Below are positions 25,501 to 36,211 of a stretch of DNA of 64,000 nt, one piece after another. The notes beneath the pieces were generated by a model. The model was not told the DNA's origin. It worked only from the letters and a program-made list of their open reading frames with translations, and did no database searches. The stretch comes from Phoronis australis. Its lineage: Eukaryota > Phoronida > Phoronidae. Within the stretch, counting starts at the first letter, position 1; each line of letters starts with the position of its first letter. The stretch spans positions 10,004 to 74,003 of the forward strand of contig NMRA01000228.1 of assembly GCA_002633005.1 (NCBI GenBank). Direction: 5' to 3'. The position numbers and the translations under genes were made by a program.

Positions 25501-28500
25501 CTTTGCCCTGTGTCACCACGATATCTCGCTCCCTTTGCCCTGTGTCACCACGATATCTCGCTCCCTTTGCCCTGTGTCACCACGATATCTCGCTCCCTGT
25601 GCCCTGTGTTTCCGCGATATTTCGCTCACTTTCTATGCATTTCTCTCCCTTCCTTCTTCATCCACCCCCTTCCTTCTTCATCCACCCCCTTCCTTCTTCA
25701 TACACCCCCTTCCTTCTTCATCCACCCCCTTCCTTCTTCATCCACTCCTTTCTACATGAACCTCCTCGTTTCATTTTCACAAAAAAATTATCGAACCTGA
25801 TACCCATGTAATTAAAGTTTACAACGAAAGTGCTACTACAGTTAAAAAATTAATTCTTCAATTTTTTTTCTAGATAGTCAACTTTACTGGAACGATCCTG
25901 TTTAAGAAATGTCAAACGCACTAGCTAAAACTTTCAACATTCTTTCCATGTTCAAACACCTTTTTTCCTAGAAGCACACTCCTGACGATATGCTTTGGCC
26001 ATCGCATATACATTTTGTAACACTGCCATCGGGTTTAATAATTGCGCGAGATTAAAAAATCCACGGCAAAAAGTTTTAAAATATGTTAACAAGTCTTCGT
26101 TTTCGTTGACAGAGAAATCATTTGCAGGTAAAACGGAACTCTTTTTTCCAGACTGCCGGTGCTCAGCAATTACCTGATTGTACCTTTACTGGTCACCCAG
26201 TCACATAATAAAAATACTTGTTTCTATTGGCGTTTACCTGTGCTCACCTGATGATACTGTTGGTAATAAATCGAAACGAGGTACTGCTTTATAAACGAGT
26301 TTTGTGATTGTCGTTATTTTAGAATGTTAAACATTACTCTGACAAATGTATGTTCCTATCTCTCGTTCCGCACCTTCCCACCCCTCACTCTCTCCCTACG
26401 TGCCTCATTTGTCAAATTCGCCTTTGCTGGTCACACGGTAATGTTATTCTATTGTTTTGCATGACTTAAAAAATCAACTGTTTCTCCCTCTCGTTCAAAT
26501 CCTCCCCTCTTTCCGCCGCCATTGTCACGTACAAAGTATACAAACTTCACCTGAGCGTAGCCATTCCAAAAGATAATGAGGACGCCAAACACCAAGCTAA
26601 TCCTCAAAAGCCGTGTGAAAGCTTGTTTTGCTCTTTCATCACATTTGTTGCCAAAATCCACCACTCTTCCCAGACGTCGATTCGATGCATTCTTGCAGGT
26701 CATTTTAAGATAGGCTACTTTAAACATCCCGAGTAAAACAGCCTCTAAAAAAACGAAAATAATCCAAGAACGCATATATTTATAACTTCATCTTACCGTA
26801 TAACATGGGAATTCGAATAGTGCCCAGTTTTTAAAGAGTCATCAAAATGAATCTCCATAGGACTCATTTGCAGTGAATTTTTGGAAAAAATCACACTCAT
26901 TCTCTTGGGGGAGATTTCCCATTTTGTATGCGTTTAAACCACGTAAATTATTACTTTCTGAGTCAAACACGAATAGAAATCCCCTTGGACTATATTGTTT
27001 TAAACGCAACAAATCAAAAAGTATGAAGCCGTTCTGTGCTGTAAAAGTGGACCCTCTTGTTTTGCTCCAAGGAAGAAATGAACTCAAAAGTTATGAATTT
27101 CAATCGGAAAGGCAAAATATCGAAAAGAATCAGGTCGTGAAAAGTCCCTAGCGTCACGTAACCCCGGAGTTGTTATCAAAATAGGACAATCTAATGTTTA
27201 ATTACAAAACTCACTTGATTCCATTCTTGGCCAAGGTTTGTAAATACGTGAGCCCAAGAGAAAAAATAGTAGCGAAGCAAATACAGCCGTCGCTACACCA
27301 ACTGCCACGTGGTCCTTTGTCTGTGACTTACTAGCCACGAACCCGGATGTTATAGCTCCGACAGAAACCATCCAATAAAACCTATAATTTCAACAGCAAA
27401 ATCTTTATCTAAAAGCCAAACTCATTTTATAATGTTGGAATAACCATGGTCATTTCTTTCGAGTTCACATGTGGCAAGAACATAAGAGAAAGTCTAAAAT
27501 CACATTGACTATATGCTTGGTTATGTTTTCTTGATCAAAACAACTAGAATCCTGAACAAGAATTAAATGTCGAGTGTGAGAGCACAAACGGTAATATGAT
27601 GGTTGTTTACAAATTCTCAAACAGCTAGCTTGTCATAACTGCAAAAACGTTTGCCTAAAATAACGCTGAAACTGGTCATGCACGTCTTACCAAACAAATG
27701 CCTTTTTGACTGAATCCCGTCCGAAAAAATACGTGGCTTGATAAGCGCAATAAATTGTGATACTTGGTTTAAACAGGGAACATCCAAACGCTATTAAGCC
27801 CATTGCTGTGAAAAACAGGCCCACTTTCTGAAAAAGAAACTTATGTTTAACTTGAAGCATCACAGTTCCTCTCATACAGTGGCTGGTGTTAGGCATGATT
27901 TTGTGTCTAAGTTTAATTAACATACAGTATTACTATAAATAAAAACACTGGCAGAAAAAGTGTCCGCTTTAGTTTGAAAACGTTGACTACCAACCGCTCT
28001 CGAGCAGAATCATAGAGGATACCTGTAACACATGGGTCGATTTTTGTGTTCAAATGCTGTAAAACTAGCCAGCCTTCTGAGAATAAAGAAAGCTGGAATC
28101 CACTTCGAAAACGTGTAGACTGCTCAATGAAAAACTGTACAAGTTGAAAACCAATCTGCCATTTGCGACTGCGCTTATTCCAAAATCAAAATCTGGGTGT
28201 CAAAAATTACGAAAAATGTGTTATTTTGCAGTCTTTTGAACGTAGTTTGGAGTAACGGCCCCTATTTGTTCGTAGCCAAATTATTTCGGAGGAGAAACAA
28301 CCCGCCCCCAGCTTTTACTCAGTGAAATTTACCGACCGTCATTAGTAGAGTTCACACTAAAGCATTTACAATGTTTCTAAACATATGAATTTTTCCGCAG
28401 AATTTTTACTCGCATGAACGAGCTTAAAATTTGCGAGAATTAAAATTAGGTAATTTTCGCGTTTATTCGAAAAAAGTCAAACATGAAGGGACCTTGAGGG

Positions 28501-31500
28501 ACGACATAGTCTAATGGCGTGAGTATAACCACCCTCGCACACGGTGTGTACCGGAGTGACGATATAGTCTAGTGGCGTAAGTATAACCACCCTCGCACAC
28601 GGTAAGTACCGGAGTGACGATATAGTCTAATGGCGTGAGTATAACCACCCTCGCAAACGGTGAGTACCGGAGTGACGATAGTCTAACCGTTCATATAACT
28701 ACAGCTGCACAACCGCTAACCAGAGTCTAACCGTGTGTAGAACCACAGCCCCACAAACGGTGACTATCGGAGTGGCGATATAGTCTAACAGTGAGAATAG
28801 GCTCCAGTCCCACGTGACGGTAAGTACCGGAGTAACGATATAGTCTAACCGTTCATACAACCTCAGCTGCACAACCGCTAGCTACAGAGTCTAACCGTGT
28901 GTAAAACCACAGCCCCACAAACGGTGACTATCGGAGTGACGATATAGTCTAACAGTGTGAATAGTCTCCAGTCCCACGTGACGGTAACCAAGGGAAGGAT
29001 GATGTATCTAACCGTGTGTATAAACAGAATCACACAAACGGTGACTAACCGGCGAAGTTTCCTAAATGACAAAACTCGTTTGTCGTGACATAATGTCACA
29101 CTCAGCATATATTGTCGCCCGAGCGACAATTTGTTTTTTGTTCAACACTATATGTCACAACAGCGCCCACGTTAGGCCTATTTTAAGACTTACCGCGCTT
29201 TCTGAGCACGCGTCACAAGCGTACACCGCGATCAACTGAAGCACAGCTCCTGAAACACAATCATGATTGGCCAGGCTTTCAGTTCATATAGCCCTCCATA
29301 AATTGATACCATTGTGTTCTAACATTGAATCAAAAACAGTTAAGGGATACTTGGTTGCTGTTAAGTTGACAATGTTAAATACTTAAAGGATACCAAAACC
29401 TGAATAGTGATATCAATCCTCGTCCCGTACTCCCCTGCTGAATACACCATCGGCGTCTCCCATGAATGATAAAGGTGTGACTCAACTAAAACACATACTC
29501 GCTGTGTCACAGAATGGATATTATGGTTCATGACGAGGTTCCCTTTCCTAAGGTTATGTGCCTCGTCAAAAGCTTGCCCGTTTAGCAGAGTTCGTAAAGA
29601 GTTTTCAAAATTTGCTCCAAACTTTTAAGGATTAATTAACAAGGATTACAAAACATCAAATAATTGTTTCACAGAGTTGAATAGGAAAGTCGTCGTTAAT
29701 CCGTAGTCATAGGACAAAACCGAATTAAGTATCCTTTAACTGAAATACTTTGGTATTTGCGTTAAGACATTATCACACTTTTCCGATTCTGAATTGTTGG
29801 CTACTGGAATAATGCGGCAAGTCAAGCCACAGACAATGCATGCGGCATTTTTGAATTTGCAGTGATAAGGTTGGACAAACCTAATAAACACTCAATATAT
29901 GCTCTGAAGCATTTTCTTGACCAGTTGATGGTTCTGACGTTCTTGTTTATAACTAAGTTAAATTAAATCCTACCGCTGCAAGGATTATTAGGGGAGTGAC
30001 TTTGAACTAAAGTTTGTTTTTTTGATAGTTACAATACTTTCATAGAACAGTAAAATGTCAAAAATAAGTTGTACTAGAATCAGACTTCTTCTATACAGTG
30101 GTTTGATTTGGAGTTCAGAGACTGAGTTTCGGGGCTCGACTTGCCCTCGAAATTCTATTGACCAGACATATTCTCGAAAATGTTTTTGAAACAACAGAAT
30201 TTAAAACATGCTTCAGACTGGTGTCTGTGCAACATTCTATAAGACCTTTAGTACAATCTTGTAAATTTACCATCGCAAACTTGTCAGGGTGATGAAAATC
30301 ATGTCAAGCTTCTCGAGTTTTCGAAGATAGTGTTGCCTGTCGCGTCAAGTATCAAATCAATTCGAAAAAAATGTTTGTACAGCTGTTTTCCGCAGAAACA
30401 GCACCGAATTGTGTTTCTTTGCGGACGAACTTACCACCAAGATATATCACAGAGCCTGCGACAATAGCCGCGTACTGGCCAATGTAGGCGTCAGCAAAAG
30501 CAGCCCCGAACACCGGCAAGAAATATATCGTGCCTAAAACAAACATTAATGAGTCGGCATTAGAAATCGAATGTTACGAAATTTAATAATAAAATATTTT
30601 TGTGGATCACAACCGAACGCCATGGTATAACCCTAACAAGATTTCTGAAACTTGACTGGCGGATCGAGGATGTCGTAAAGAGAAGCCAAGCATAATTTAT
30701 GAAGGCAAGACAGCTGTTTCTTCTTCTTTTGGAGGGACCCGCCCCCTGTCCCTTCCCTCTCAATCTGCCCATACGAGATGCTAAACATCGACCGATGATA
30801 TAAACTTCGACGACACAGTATAACCAACTTCAATACAGAATAAATAAAATTAATAAAAAGGCCATTCGATAGCTGTTTAGGAGCGCTTCAAGGCAATCAT
30901 ATAACTAGTTGAAAATCCCTTATATTTATACGTACGTGCACATGTCAGAAATCCAAGGCCAATTGGGTGCATGAAAGTTCAGGCGTGCTCGACTATAGAT
31001 TTTGGCAGTGTGTCCAGAAAGTTAGGATTTCCACTGACTTAATTAGAGACCCATGAAAAAGGCACTATTTTCTACGATTTTGTTCCAAAACACCACATTG
31101 TTACAAAAAAGTTTTTTTCTTAAACCTATCCATTCCGCGGGATTCCAGGACAGTTGAAAATTTTCAGTATAAGAAGAGATGCCAGGCATGTAATCAAAAA
31201 CTGACTAGGCCTACATCCTTTTCGACCAAGGTTTGGAACCATAGATAATAATGAAACCCTTCTGTAGATTTGGGTATTTAGGAAAAGGGAAAATTTTTGT
31301 TGTGTTTCGAACCCCAAACCATAATCTTTTGCAGATTTATCGAACCGGAAGGAAGCCTTTCGTTGGGAATTCTGTCAGAAAATGCACCCTCTGATATAAG
31401 GAAGCTGGTCTTGAAAAAAAGCTACCACTGAACGACACATATATCCCTAGTCTAGGAGAGTGTCCCTCGGGCATCAAAGTTGAACAAAAGTTTCGTCGTA

Positions 31501-32664
31501 CGATACCACGTGCCCCAGTGCAACTGAAAAATGAATATGACTACTACAATGAATCAGGAAAAGCTCTGCATTTTCTGCAGCCAAAAACAGGAAGTCAAAC
31601 TTCGACAGTGACTGAAAAAGACATCTGTTGCTTATGTCAACTAAGATGTCACGTTATCTCTGCTTCAGTAGTGCAACTACGCCACAATGGGAAGGGTATG
31701 CTACGACATACATTGTCGTCATTGTCATAAATTGTTGCCCGTCGATAATTTAATTATGTCGACGACGTCAACTCAACCTGCCTATATAATCCTGTGCCTA
31801 TAAAGTCATAAACCATTGCTACAAACCGGTAAATTCTTTTGTTATAAAATTCTAATCACACAAATGAATACCTCAATTACAATTCTACAAAGACACTAGA
31901 ATCTTCTAGTGCCTAGGCTTGAAGAGCATTCCGACCGACACAGCTGGTTTGTCTCATATCCGTGATGTCCGACATGTTTCATACTCGAGTGTATGTAGGC
32001 TTCAGTTTCTTGAACATATACGCGTATAGAAATGAAGTACGTACACTTTTCGTAGCGTAATATTCTTAAACGTCATCATTTACTGAGGATGGACACGATT
32101 CCATGGCCGTGATTCTAAATCCCAGCTACGATCCCCTATAATGACAAACTCCATACCTAGGGACCAGATATACACAGGTATGGAGTTTGTTGGCAACACA
32201 TTGTGGAGTATTTTTCGGAGTTCCGCGTGTAAGTGGTGTTTAGATGTGCATGCATGTAATTTGTACCGCGAATTTAATGTGTACTGGTCCGGGACAGAGG
32301 ACCGAAGCTTGATTTTAGTCAGGAATCGTTTCCACCCATACTTCAACGCGTGAGCAACCTATTCTAGAATAAGTACATTCGCGCAATAAGGTACTTGTTC
32401 AAGAAACCTTTGGCGCTTCATAGCTACGACCTTACCATCAAACAAATCCTTTAATAAAATAGTGTCTGAAGGGTTGGAGAAAAACTGAGATGAGAACGAC
32501 GGCAAACTCGTTGAGATGGAATAGTACGCAAATCGTTCCAGTGCGACCGAAAGTCCGATGCAGCAAAACACAACCAGCCATCTGGTCGGCGCTCCTTTGT
32601 ATTTATTAGGCGTCTGAATCAACGGCGAGCGCTCATTCACAGTAGCGGGTAGACTATTCATCAT
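19437..32664 (-). CDS. POT/PTR2 family transporter, SLC15A4 (PHT)-like, 10 coding exons
   Basis: Spliced CDS on the minus strand. Exons in order: 32436-32664, 30435-30533, 29194-29249, 27691-27827, 27215-27381, 26551-26744, 25187-25400, 24575-24718, 22039-22161, 19437-19594. They total 1521 nt, giving 506 aa plus TGA, with consistent phases. Family marks: ERFAYYS at 43-49; GAAFADAYIGQYAAI at 86-100 (PTR2 signature GxxxADxxxG); KPSITIY in helix 4; WFYWMVSVGA at 174-183 (the FYW motif). About 12 hydrophobic segments are expected. The N-terminal ERSPLI (residues 11-16) fits an acidic dileucine [DE]xxxL[LI] and resembles ERAPLL in human SLC15A4, suggesting an endolysosomal proton-coupled histidine/dipeptide transporter. 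Odd: ExxER reads VALER, and the loop-7 helix insertions of longer family members look reduced. An acceptor CAG lies just before the ATG, so there is an unseen upstream exon, probably 5' UTR but possibly coding. Subfamily is uncertain. Confidence 0.88.
20160..21150. other. Intron 9 of the SLC15-like gene (part)
   Basis: No exon-like ORF; 20338-20510 resembles the small inverted element at 12038. Otherwise featureless. Confidence 0.4.
21155..21317 (+). mobile_element. Small TIR element, TACCGTAATCGTTCGGGTTA type, copy 1
   Basis: 26-bp terminal inverted repeats with two mismatches: TACCGTAATCGTTCGGGTTA (left) and TAACCCGAACGATTATGGTA (right). The interior is made of AACCGCCC(A/T) units. Lies in intron 9 of the SLC15-like gene; the inverted copy is at 43384-43569. 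Confidence 0.75.
22039..22161 (-). CDS. SLC15-like exon 9
   Basis: Residues 415-454: YYFAFTQSPKGLEGFVIGLH, FCIWAISNYVAIAAVPSEES. This matches the conserved E/Y-x-AP-x-M-[KR] plus helix 11 region (here TQSPKGLEG). Acceptor TTTTGCAG, donor GTAATT. Confidence 0.9.
23114..23253 (+). mobile_element. Short GGCGGATCC-family element
   Basis: Contains CCGGATTTTGAGTTGGGGGG, TTAGCCAGGATTTTGCCTGT and the end CTCTAAATCTCCCACTGG. Diverged at both ends. Intron 8 of the SLC15-like gene. Confidence 0.65.
24175..24400. repeat. TTTACG/CGTAAA-rich degenerate array
   Basis: About 225 bp with some 15 occurrences of CGTAA or TTACG on an AT background, spaced roughly 10-25 bp and partly self-complementary (for example CGTAATTAACGTGCG). 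Intron 8 of the SLC15-like gene. Confidence 0.6.
24575..24718 (-). CDS. SLC15-like exon 8
   Basis: Residues 367-413: LGFVFMTLAMISGG, SMELIPAQDI, SSGWFYLPQVALLSLGESFA. This matches the helix 9-10 region of POTs, with the conserved W..PQ...L..GE pattern. Acceptor GTTCTCAG, donor GTAAGA. Confidence 0.9.
25187..25400 (-). CDS. SLC15-like exon 7
   Basis: Residues 295-365: IITSFHTQMVKTTCVATNTT, a loop with NTT and NST N-glycosylation sequons, helix 8 NSGSLLLFLPLTQLLVSGLL and the matrix-like loop EKRFDEKVSTFTQM. Acceptor CTTCTTCAG; the donor after ATGG restores the Gly codon with exon 8. Confidence 0.85.
25464..25623 (+). repeat. 32-bp minisatellite, 5 copies
   Basis: Unit GCTCCCTTTGCCCTGTGTCA followed by CCACGATATCTC, starting at 25464, 25496, 25528, 25560 and 25592. 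The first four are essentially identical and the last is diverged. It lies 64 bp from the 3' splice site of SLC15-like exon 7. Confidence 0.95.
25646..25750 (+). repeat. 20-bp pyrimidine minisatellite, ~5 copies
   Basis: Unit TCCTTCTTCATCCACCCCCT at 25651, 25671, 25691, 25711 and 25731, with single changes. Directly follows the 32-bp array. On the gene strand it is a purine tract upstream of an acceptor. Confidence 0.95.
26551..26744 (-). CDS. SLC15-like exon 6
   Basis: Residues 231-294: the cytoplasmic linker between the two six-helix halves (CKNASNRRLGRVVDFGNKC, DERAKQAFTRLLR) and helix 7 ISLVFGVLIIFWNGYAQ. Acceptor TTTTTTAG, donor GTGAAG. Confidence 0.88.
27215..27381 (-). CDS. SLC15-like exon 5 (FYW motif)
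   Basis: Residues 175-229. It opens with FYWMVSVGAITSGFVASK (helix 5; the Trp before FYW is split across the intron), continues with helix 6 and ends GSRIYKPWPRMES. Acceptor ATTATAG, donor GTGAGT. Confidence 0.9.
27691..27827 (-). CDS. SLC15-like exon 4
   Basis: Residues 129-173: helix 4 KVGLFFTAMGLIAFGCSLF, then KPSITIY, and YQATYFFGRDSVKKAFVW. This corresponds to KPxxxxFGADQF in typical POTs; here GADQ is replaced by CAYQ. Acceptor TTTTTCAG, donor GTAAGA. Confidence 0.9.
28499..29053 (+). repeat. 58-bp minisatellite with a higher-order unit
   Basis: Monomers begin (T)GACGATATAGTCTAA at about 28500, 28558, 28616 and 28674 (58-bp period). From 28681 a three-monomer unit of about 162 bp repeats at 28843, with GTCTAACCGTTCAT, GTCTAACCGTGTGTA and GTCTAACAGTG sub-units in the same order. 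Located in the intron between SLC15-like exons 3 and 4. Confidence 0.9.
29194..29249 (-). CDS. SLC15-like exon 3
   Basis: A short 56-nt exon, residues 111-128, AVLQLIAVYACDACSESA, the end of helix 3 and a short loop. Acceptor GTTTCAG, donor GTAAGT. The downstream intron carries the 58-bp minisatellite. Confidence 0.8.
29250..30434. other. Intron 2 of the SLC15-like gene
   Basis: No repeat or exon-like ORF recognised. Confidence 0.4.
30435..30533 (-). CDS. SLC15-like exon 2 (PTR2 signature)
   Basis: Residues 78-109: TIYFLPVFGAAFADAYIGQY then AAIVAGSVIYLG. The Asp (91) and Gly (95) of the ADxxxG signature between helices 2 and 3 are present. Acceptor GTTTTAG, donor GTAAGT. Confidence 0.9.
30534..32435. 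other. Intron 1 of the SLC15-like gene
   Basis: AT-rich; the only structure noted is the perfect 15-bp hairpin at 32144-32190. Confidence 0.4.
32144..32190. repeat. Perfect 15-bp-arm hairpin
   Basis: ACAAACTCCATACCT (32144-32158) and AGGTATGGAGTTTGT (32176-32190) are exact inverted copies around a 17-base loop. Confidence 0.9.
32436..32664 (-). CDS. SLC15-like exon with start codon
   Basis: Codes residues 1-76. It begins ATG ATG directly after the acceptor TTTTCAG|G and carries the dileucine-type motif ERSPLI and helix 1 with VALERFAYYSI. The donor is GTAAGG. The hydrophilic tail SSQFFSNPSDTILLKDLFD leads to helix 2. Confidence 0.85.
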
Positions 32665-35249
32665 CCTGAAAAGAGAATCCACGTAAACCTCTTTGGTGGA
32701 ACGCCTCTCCTGTCTCTGCTTTCTGAAAACATCATTTCATAGTTTTATGTGTTCTAGCTATGATTGAGCGCAAGAATAAACTGTACGCTTATCTTGCAAA
32801 CATGACTTCGGTTTCATTTTTAACGTGAATTCGTCCACACAAGACCAACATGCATGCCCACGTGTCCGGTGCACAGGTCTGACAATTTGCAAAAAGTCCT
32901 GCATGAATATTTGTGAGCACAATCCCAACTCATTTTCAATGCCCGTGAGACTCCAATTTACCGTATTTCATAGTGCGAGTTGTTGAGTAACGTCATGATA
33001 GTTCACGGTTCACCTGACAAAGTGATAACACTGAGTTGACGCTAAGTTGACCATATCTCTCAATCACAGACCCACGTACGACCCTCTGCCTTGGGAACAG
33101 TTGACTTCGTTCTATGTCTCTGTATCAAATAATCAGAACACGTCATTCAGCAGCATTGTCCTCTGGATTTGCAAGATAAGGAAGTATTTTGAGAACCTGA
33201 ACCAGTTAGACCTACATGTGCGAATTAACGATAGTGAATTGAGTTTCTACGGTATCTCTGGTCAGTGGGATGGCAGTTTGCAGTGTGAGAAACGGCTATA
33301 TTCTTGCATTTTTAATAACAAACATTCTTGAATTATGTATCTGGCGGCCTGGAGCAAAGAACATCGATGATATCCCTTTTAAAGTGAAACGACTTACCCG
33401 CTAGAATGGATTGTATTTTCTATGACCCTACGTCAAAATTCACCAAAACACCAGCTTCTTACAGACCACTCGAGTTATTTCAGATTGGCAAAACTGCCCA
33501 GTGCACTTACTTAGTTGTTTGAGATAGGATGACAATGATTTTCTAAAATTTCAGCCTACATGAAAGTTCACTAGCACTTGTATAATTGTCAAAAAAATTT
33601 TGACAAAATCCGGCAGTCGATTATCATAGATACATTACCACGCAAATTAGCACCCTAACAGGTTACCAGAAGAAAATAACCTCGACAACATGGCACACAA
33701 TGTAAATACTAAAGACGCACACAGCTAACATTTTGAGTTGCAAAGTTGCATTATATTTTTTTACAAACCCGGGATGCGCTGGCGCAGACACTCCCCTAGT
33801 ACTTGATGGGCAACCGTGAGAGCACGGGCGAGGGAGCATCCCAGAGGCGTTTGCGGGTATTTTCCTAAGAAATCTTTCAAGTTTATTCCCGTTACAGTAA
33901 ATTTTGATTCATTCCAGTGGTTGTCAGTACACAGTCATCAAAAATCTTACTCCGGGCTCAATCTGCTCGACGCAGCGAGTTACATACAAACGTCAGATTC
34001 ACTCTTCACAATCAATGCTTTGTTGGTAACGATCTTCAAATTCTTTGGGAAAAAGTGCCGATATAAAACCATCAAGAATCTACTAGTAGTTCACAGTAGC
34101 GTTCTCCAGGTTATTTTATCGTTAGATTCTTGTCAACGTTATTTTTCACTTTTTTAATACGATATTAGGTTTTCTTTATTTCGGCCTTTTTTGATGGACT
34201 TGAGCTTCACGTGAACAAATTTTGTAGTTTTCAGGACTTGCCCTCATGAATAGTTGACAGTATCGAATATGACATATATAGGGTGCAAAGGGTCACTTAA
34301 CCTTCTAAGAGAGGATCCCCTGTGATAGGGGTCCCTTACTATAAAAGACATGCTGCCCAAATACTCTATTGAGAAAGGTTATCTCATTAAATGAAAAACT
34401 GGAAAAGAGTGCCATTCCATTCCCATGTCTATTCACCCTTCCTCCATCATGGAGTCACATTCCTGAACATAAAAGTTTCACGATTTTACAACAGGAAAAG
34501 AGATGACACCAATGGGGTCACCACCGTGAGTGGCCCATTAAGAAAAAATAATATAAATAAGAAAAACAGAAACAGGATTTCCATGGGTGCCATAGGCGCT
34601 CCTCCCCCCTCCTGCAAAAGCTGTGATTTATATCAAATGATATCCAGTTTCAAAGACAACACGGAAAAGGGAGCGAAGAACAACAACATTACCGCGAGCC
34701 AGAGTCACTGCCGGTGTCACTGGAGAAATACAGCTCTGCATTGCGTAACAATTGTCTTCTTGAAGTTAAAAACCTGAATCAGTTTGCTCTGGCAAATCTC
34801 CAGTGAGCATGACAAGTTCGATAGGACTTTTTGAAAGTATGTATGCAAACATTTTAAAAACTTTGAACCCCAGCCACCGCAAAAGTGCCCTTGGGGGACT
34901 CAATAGGTAAATCCAGCGGTTCGTAATTAGAACATGTTCTCCAAAAATTCTCTCTCCTACAAGTTTCGCAGTTTCTCACCTCCCCCGCCGGGAGCTCTAT
35001 ACAAAGAATGTAATTTCTTGCCTGATAATTATTGGGGAACACGTACCCTCGCTTCCTACCCCTTTGTTTGTGGAGGGCGCTGCCCTTCATGGGTGGAGGG
35101 GTGCTTATCCCTCCCCCATTTCTTACCTCAAATTTAGATCAATGGGAGCCGCGTACTGTTACTTATAACTATTTGGGGAGTCTTCCTGATCGTATACGCC
35201 TGTAGTCTTTAAGTAGACATAGCTCATAGTCGTAGGAGAAAGTGGGGCA
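32665..35249. other. Intergenic stretch upstream of the SLC15-like coding start
   Basis: Should contain the unseen first exon and promoter of the SLC15-like gene, but I could not place them. No recognised coding domain. Confidence 0.4.
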
Positions 35250-35719
35250 CTTTGAGCCATGGGGCTGTATGTTCCTTTGCTTGCCAAATTAAAACACTAA
35301 ATCAATACTTTGGCACCAGATGTGACTTGCATGTGGTCCTGCTGGCAAGGAGTGGAACCATTTGTATCATTTTCTGTTTCGTGCTGGTTTGGATTTTGTA
35401 GCGTGCTGTTGATAATTTGCCGACTTCCGTAAAATTTCAAGGTAAGTTAGTTTTCCTTCTATAATAAACGATAGTCTTGACACACGGGAACTGAACAGCT
35501 GTAATAATACTTGTAGAAATGGGCTATAAGCAGCCATACATTTCAGTGTTGAAAGTTGATCTAATTTTGAGTTTCTCGTGTTTTGCTTCAGAATTTGAAG
35601 ATGGAGCACTTTGAGTCATAGTGTGCGGGGCAGGTTGAGCCATGGCTCATAGTGCCCCATCGTTATGTAAGCAACAACTTAAAAGTTTTGAGTATTTTGA
35701 CACAACTTTATTGTAGAAA

Positions 35720-35880
35720 ATGGTTAGAAAATATCAACGAAAGACTAATAAAGGAATGTAAGACAGTGAGATTATGAAGAGGGCTGTGCAGGAAGTGATT
35801 CAAAACGGCGGGAAAGTGAGGACTGTGGCAAGAGACCTTCCAAGTTGAGTTGACCGTATGACGTTGACAAGATGGGTAAA
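35720..35880 (+). pseudogene. Pogo transposase N-terminal HTH fragment
   Basis: Starts MVRKYQRKTNKG, then MKRAVQEVIQNGGKVRTVAR and MTLTRWVKK, matching the Psq/CENP-B-type helix-turn-helix start of pogo transposases. In-frame stops at 35759-35761 (TAA) and 35846-35848 (TGA) break it. Confidence 0.7.
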
Positions 35881-36211
35881 AAAAATTCCAAGATGGTAAA
35901 TTAAAGGAGACCGATAAGATAGCACCTCAGATGAATACAAGACAGGTAATATATTAAAATACTCAAAGCTACTTAACAATGTAGTCAATCAATAAAATGA
36001 GGTAAACAGTCACTTTAAATGTTGGGATATTTTGTTTAAATTGCAAGTGTAAATGATTACTTCTCAGGCTCATCCAAATAACTACTAATCCTGCACCGAT
36101 TATTTAAATTTTTTATATTTTATAGTAACCTTATGCCGGTGTACTTTTCGACTGGATGAACATAACATATCAAGATGAATTATATTATGTTAAATCTGTA
36201 CAATAATTTAA

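Noticed and set aside
28499-29053. CRISPR-like array
   Set aside because: The units are contiguous diverged monomers, without spacer-repeat alternation, and lie in an intron of an animal gene.
32665-32682. In-frame GTG upstream as the start of the SLC15-like protein
   Set aside because: The bases before ATG form a pyrimidine tract and CAG acceptor, so coding probably begins at the ATG after the splice.
34391-34777. 128-codon plus-strand ORF
   Set aside because: No domain; low-complexity Lys/Asn-rich stretches, upstream of a transposon relic.
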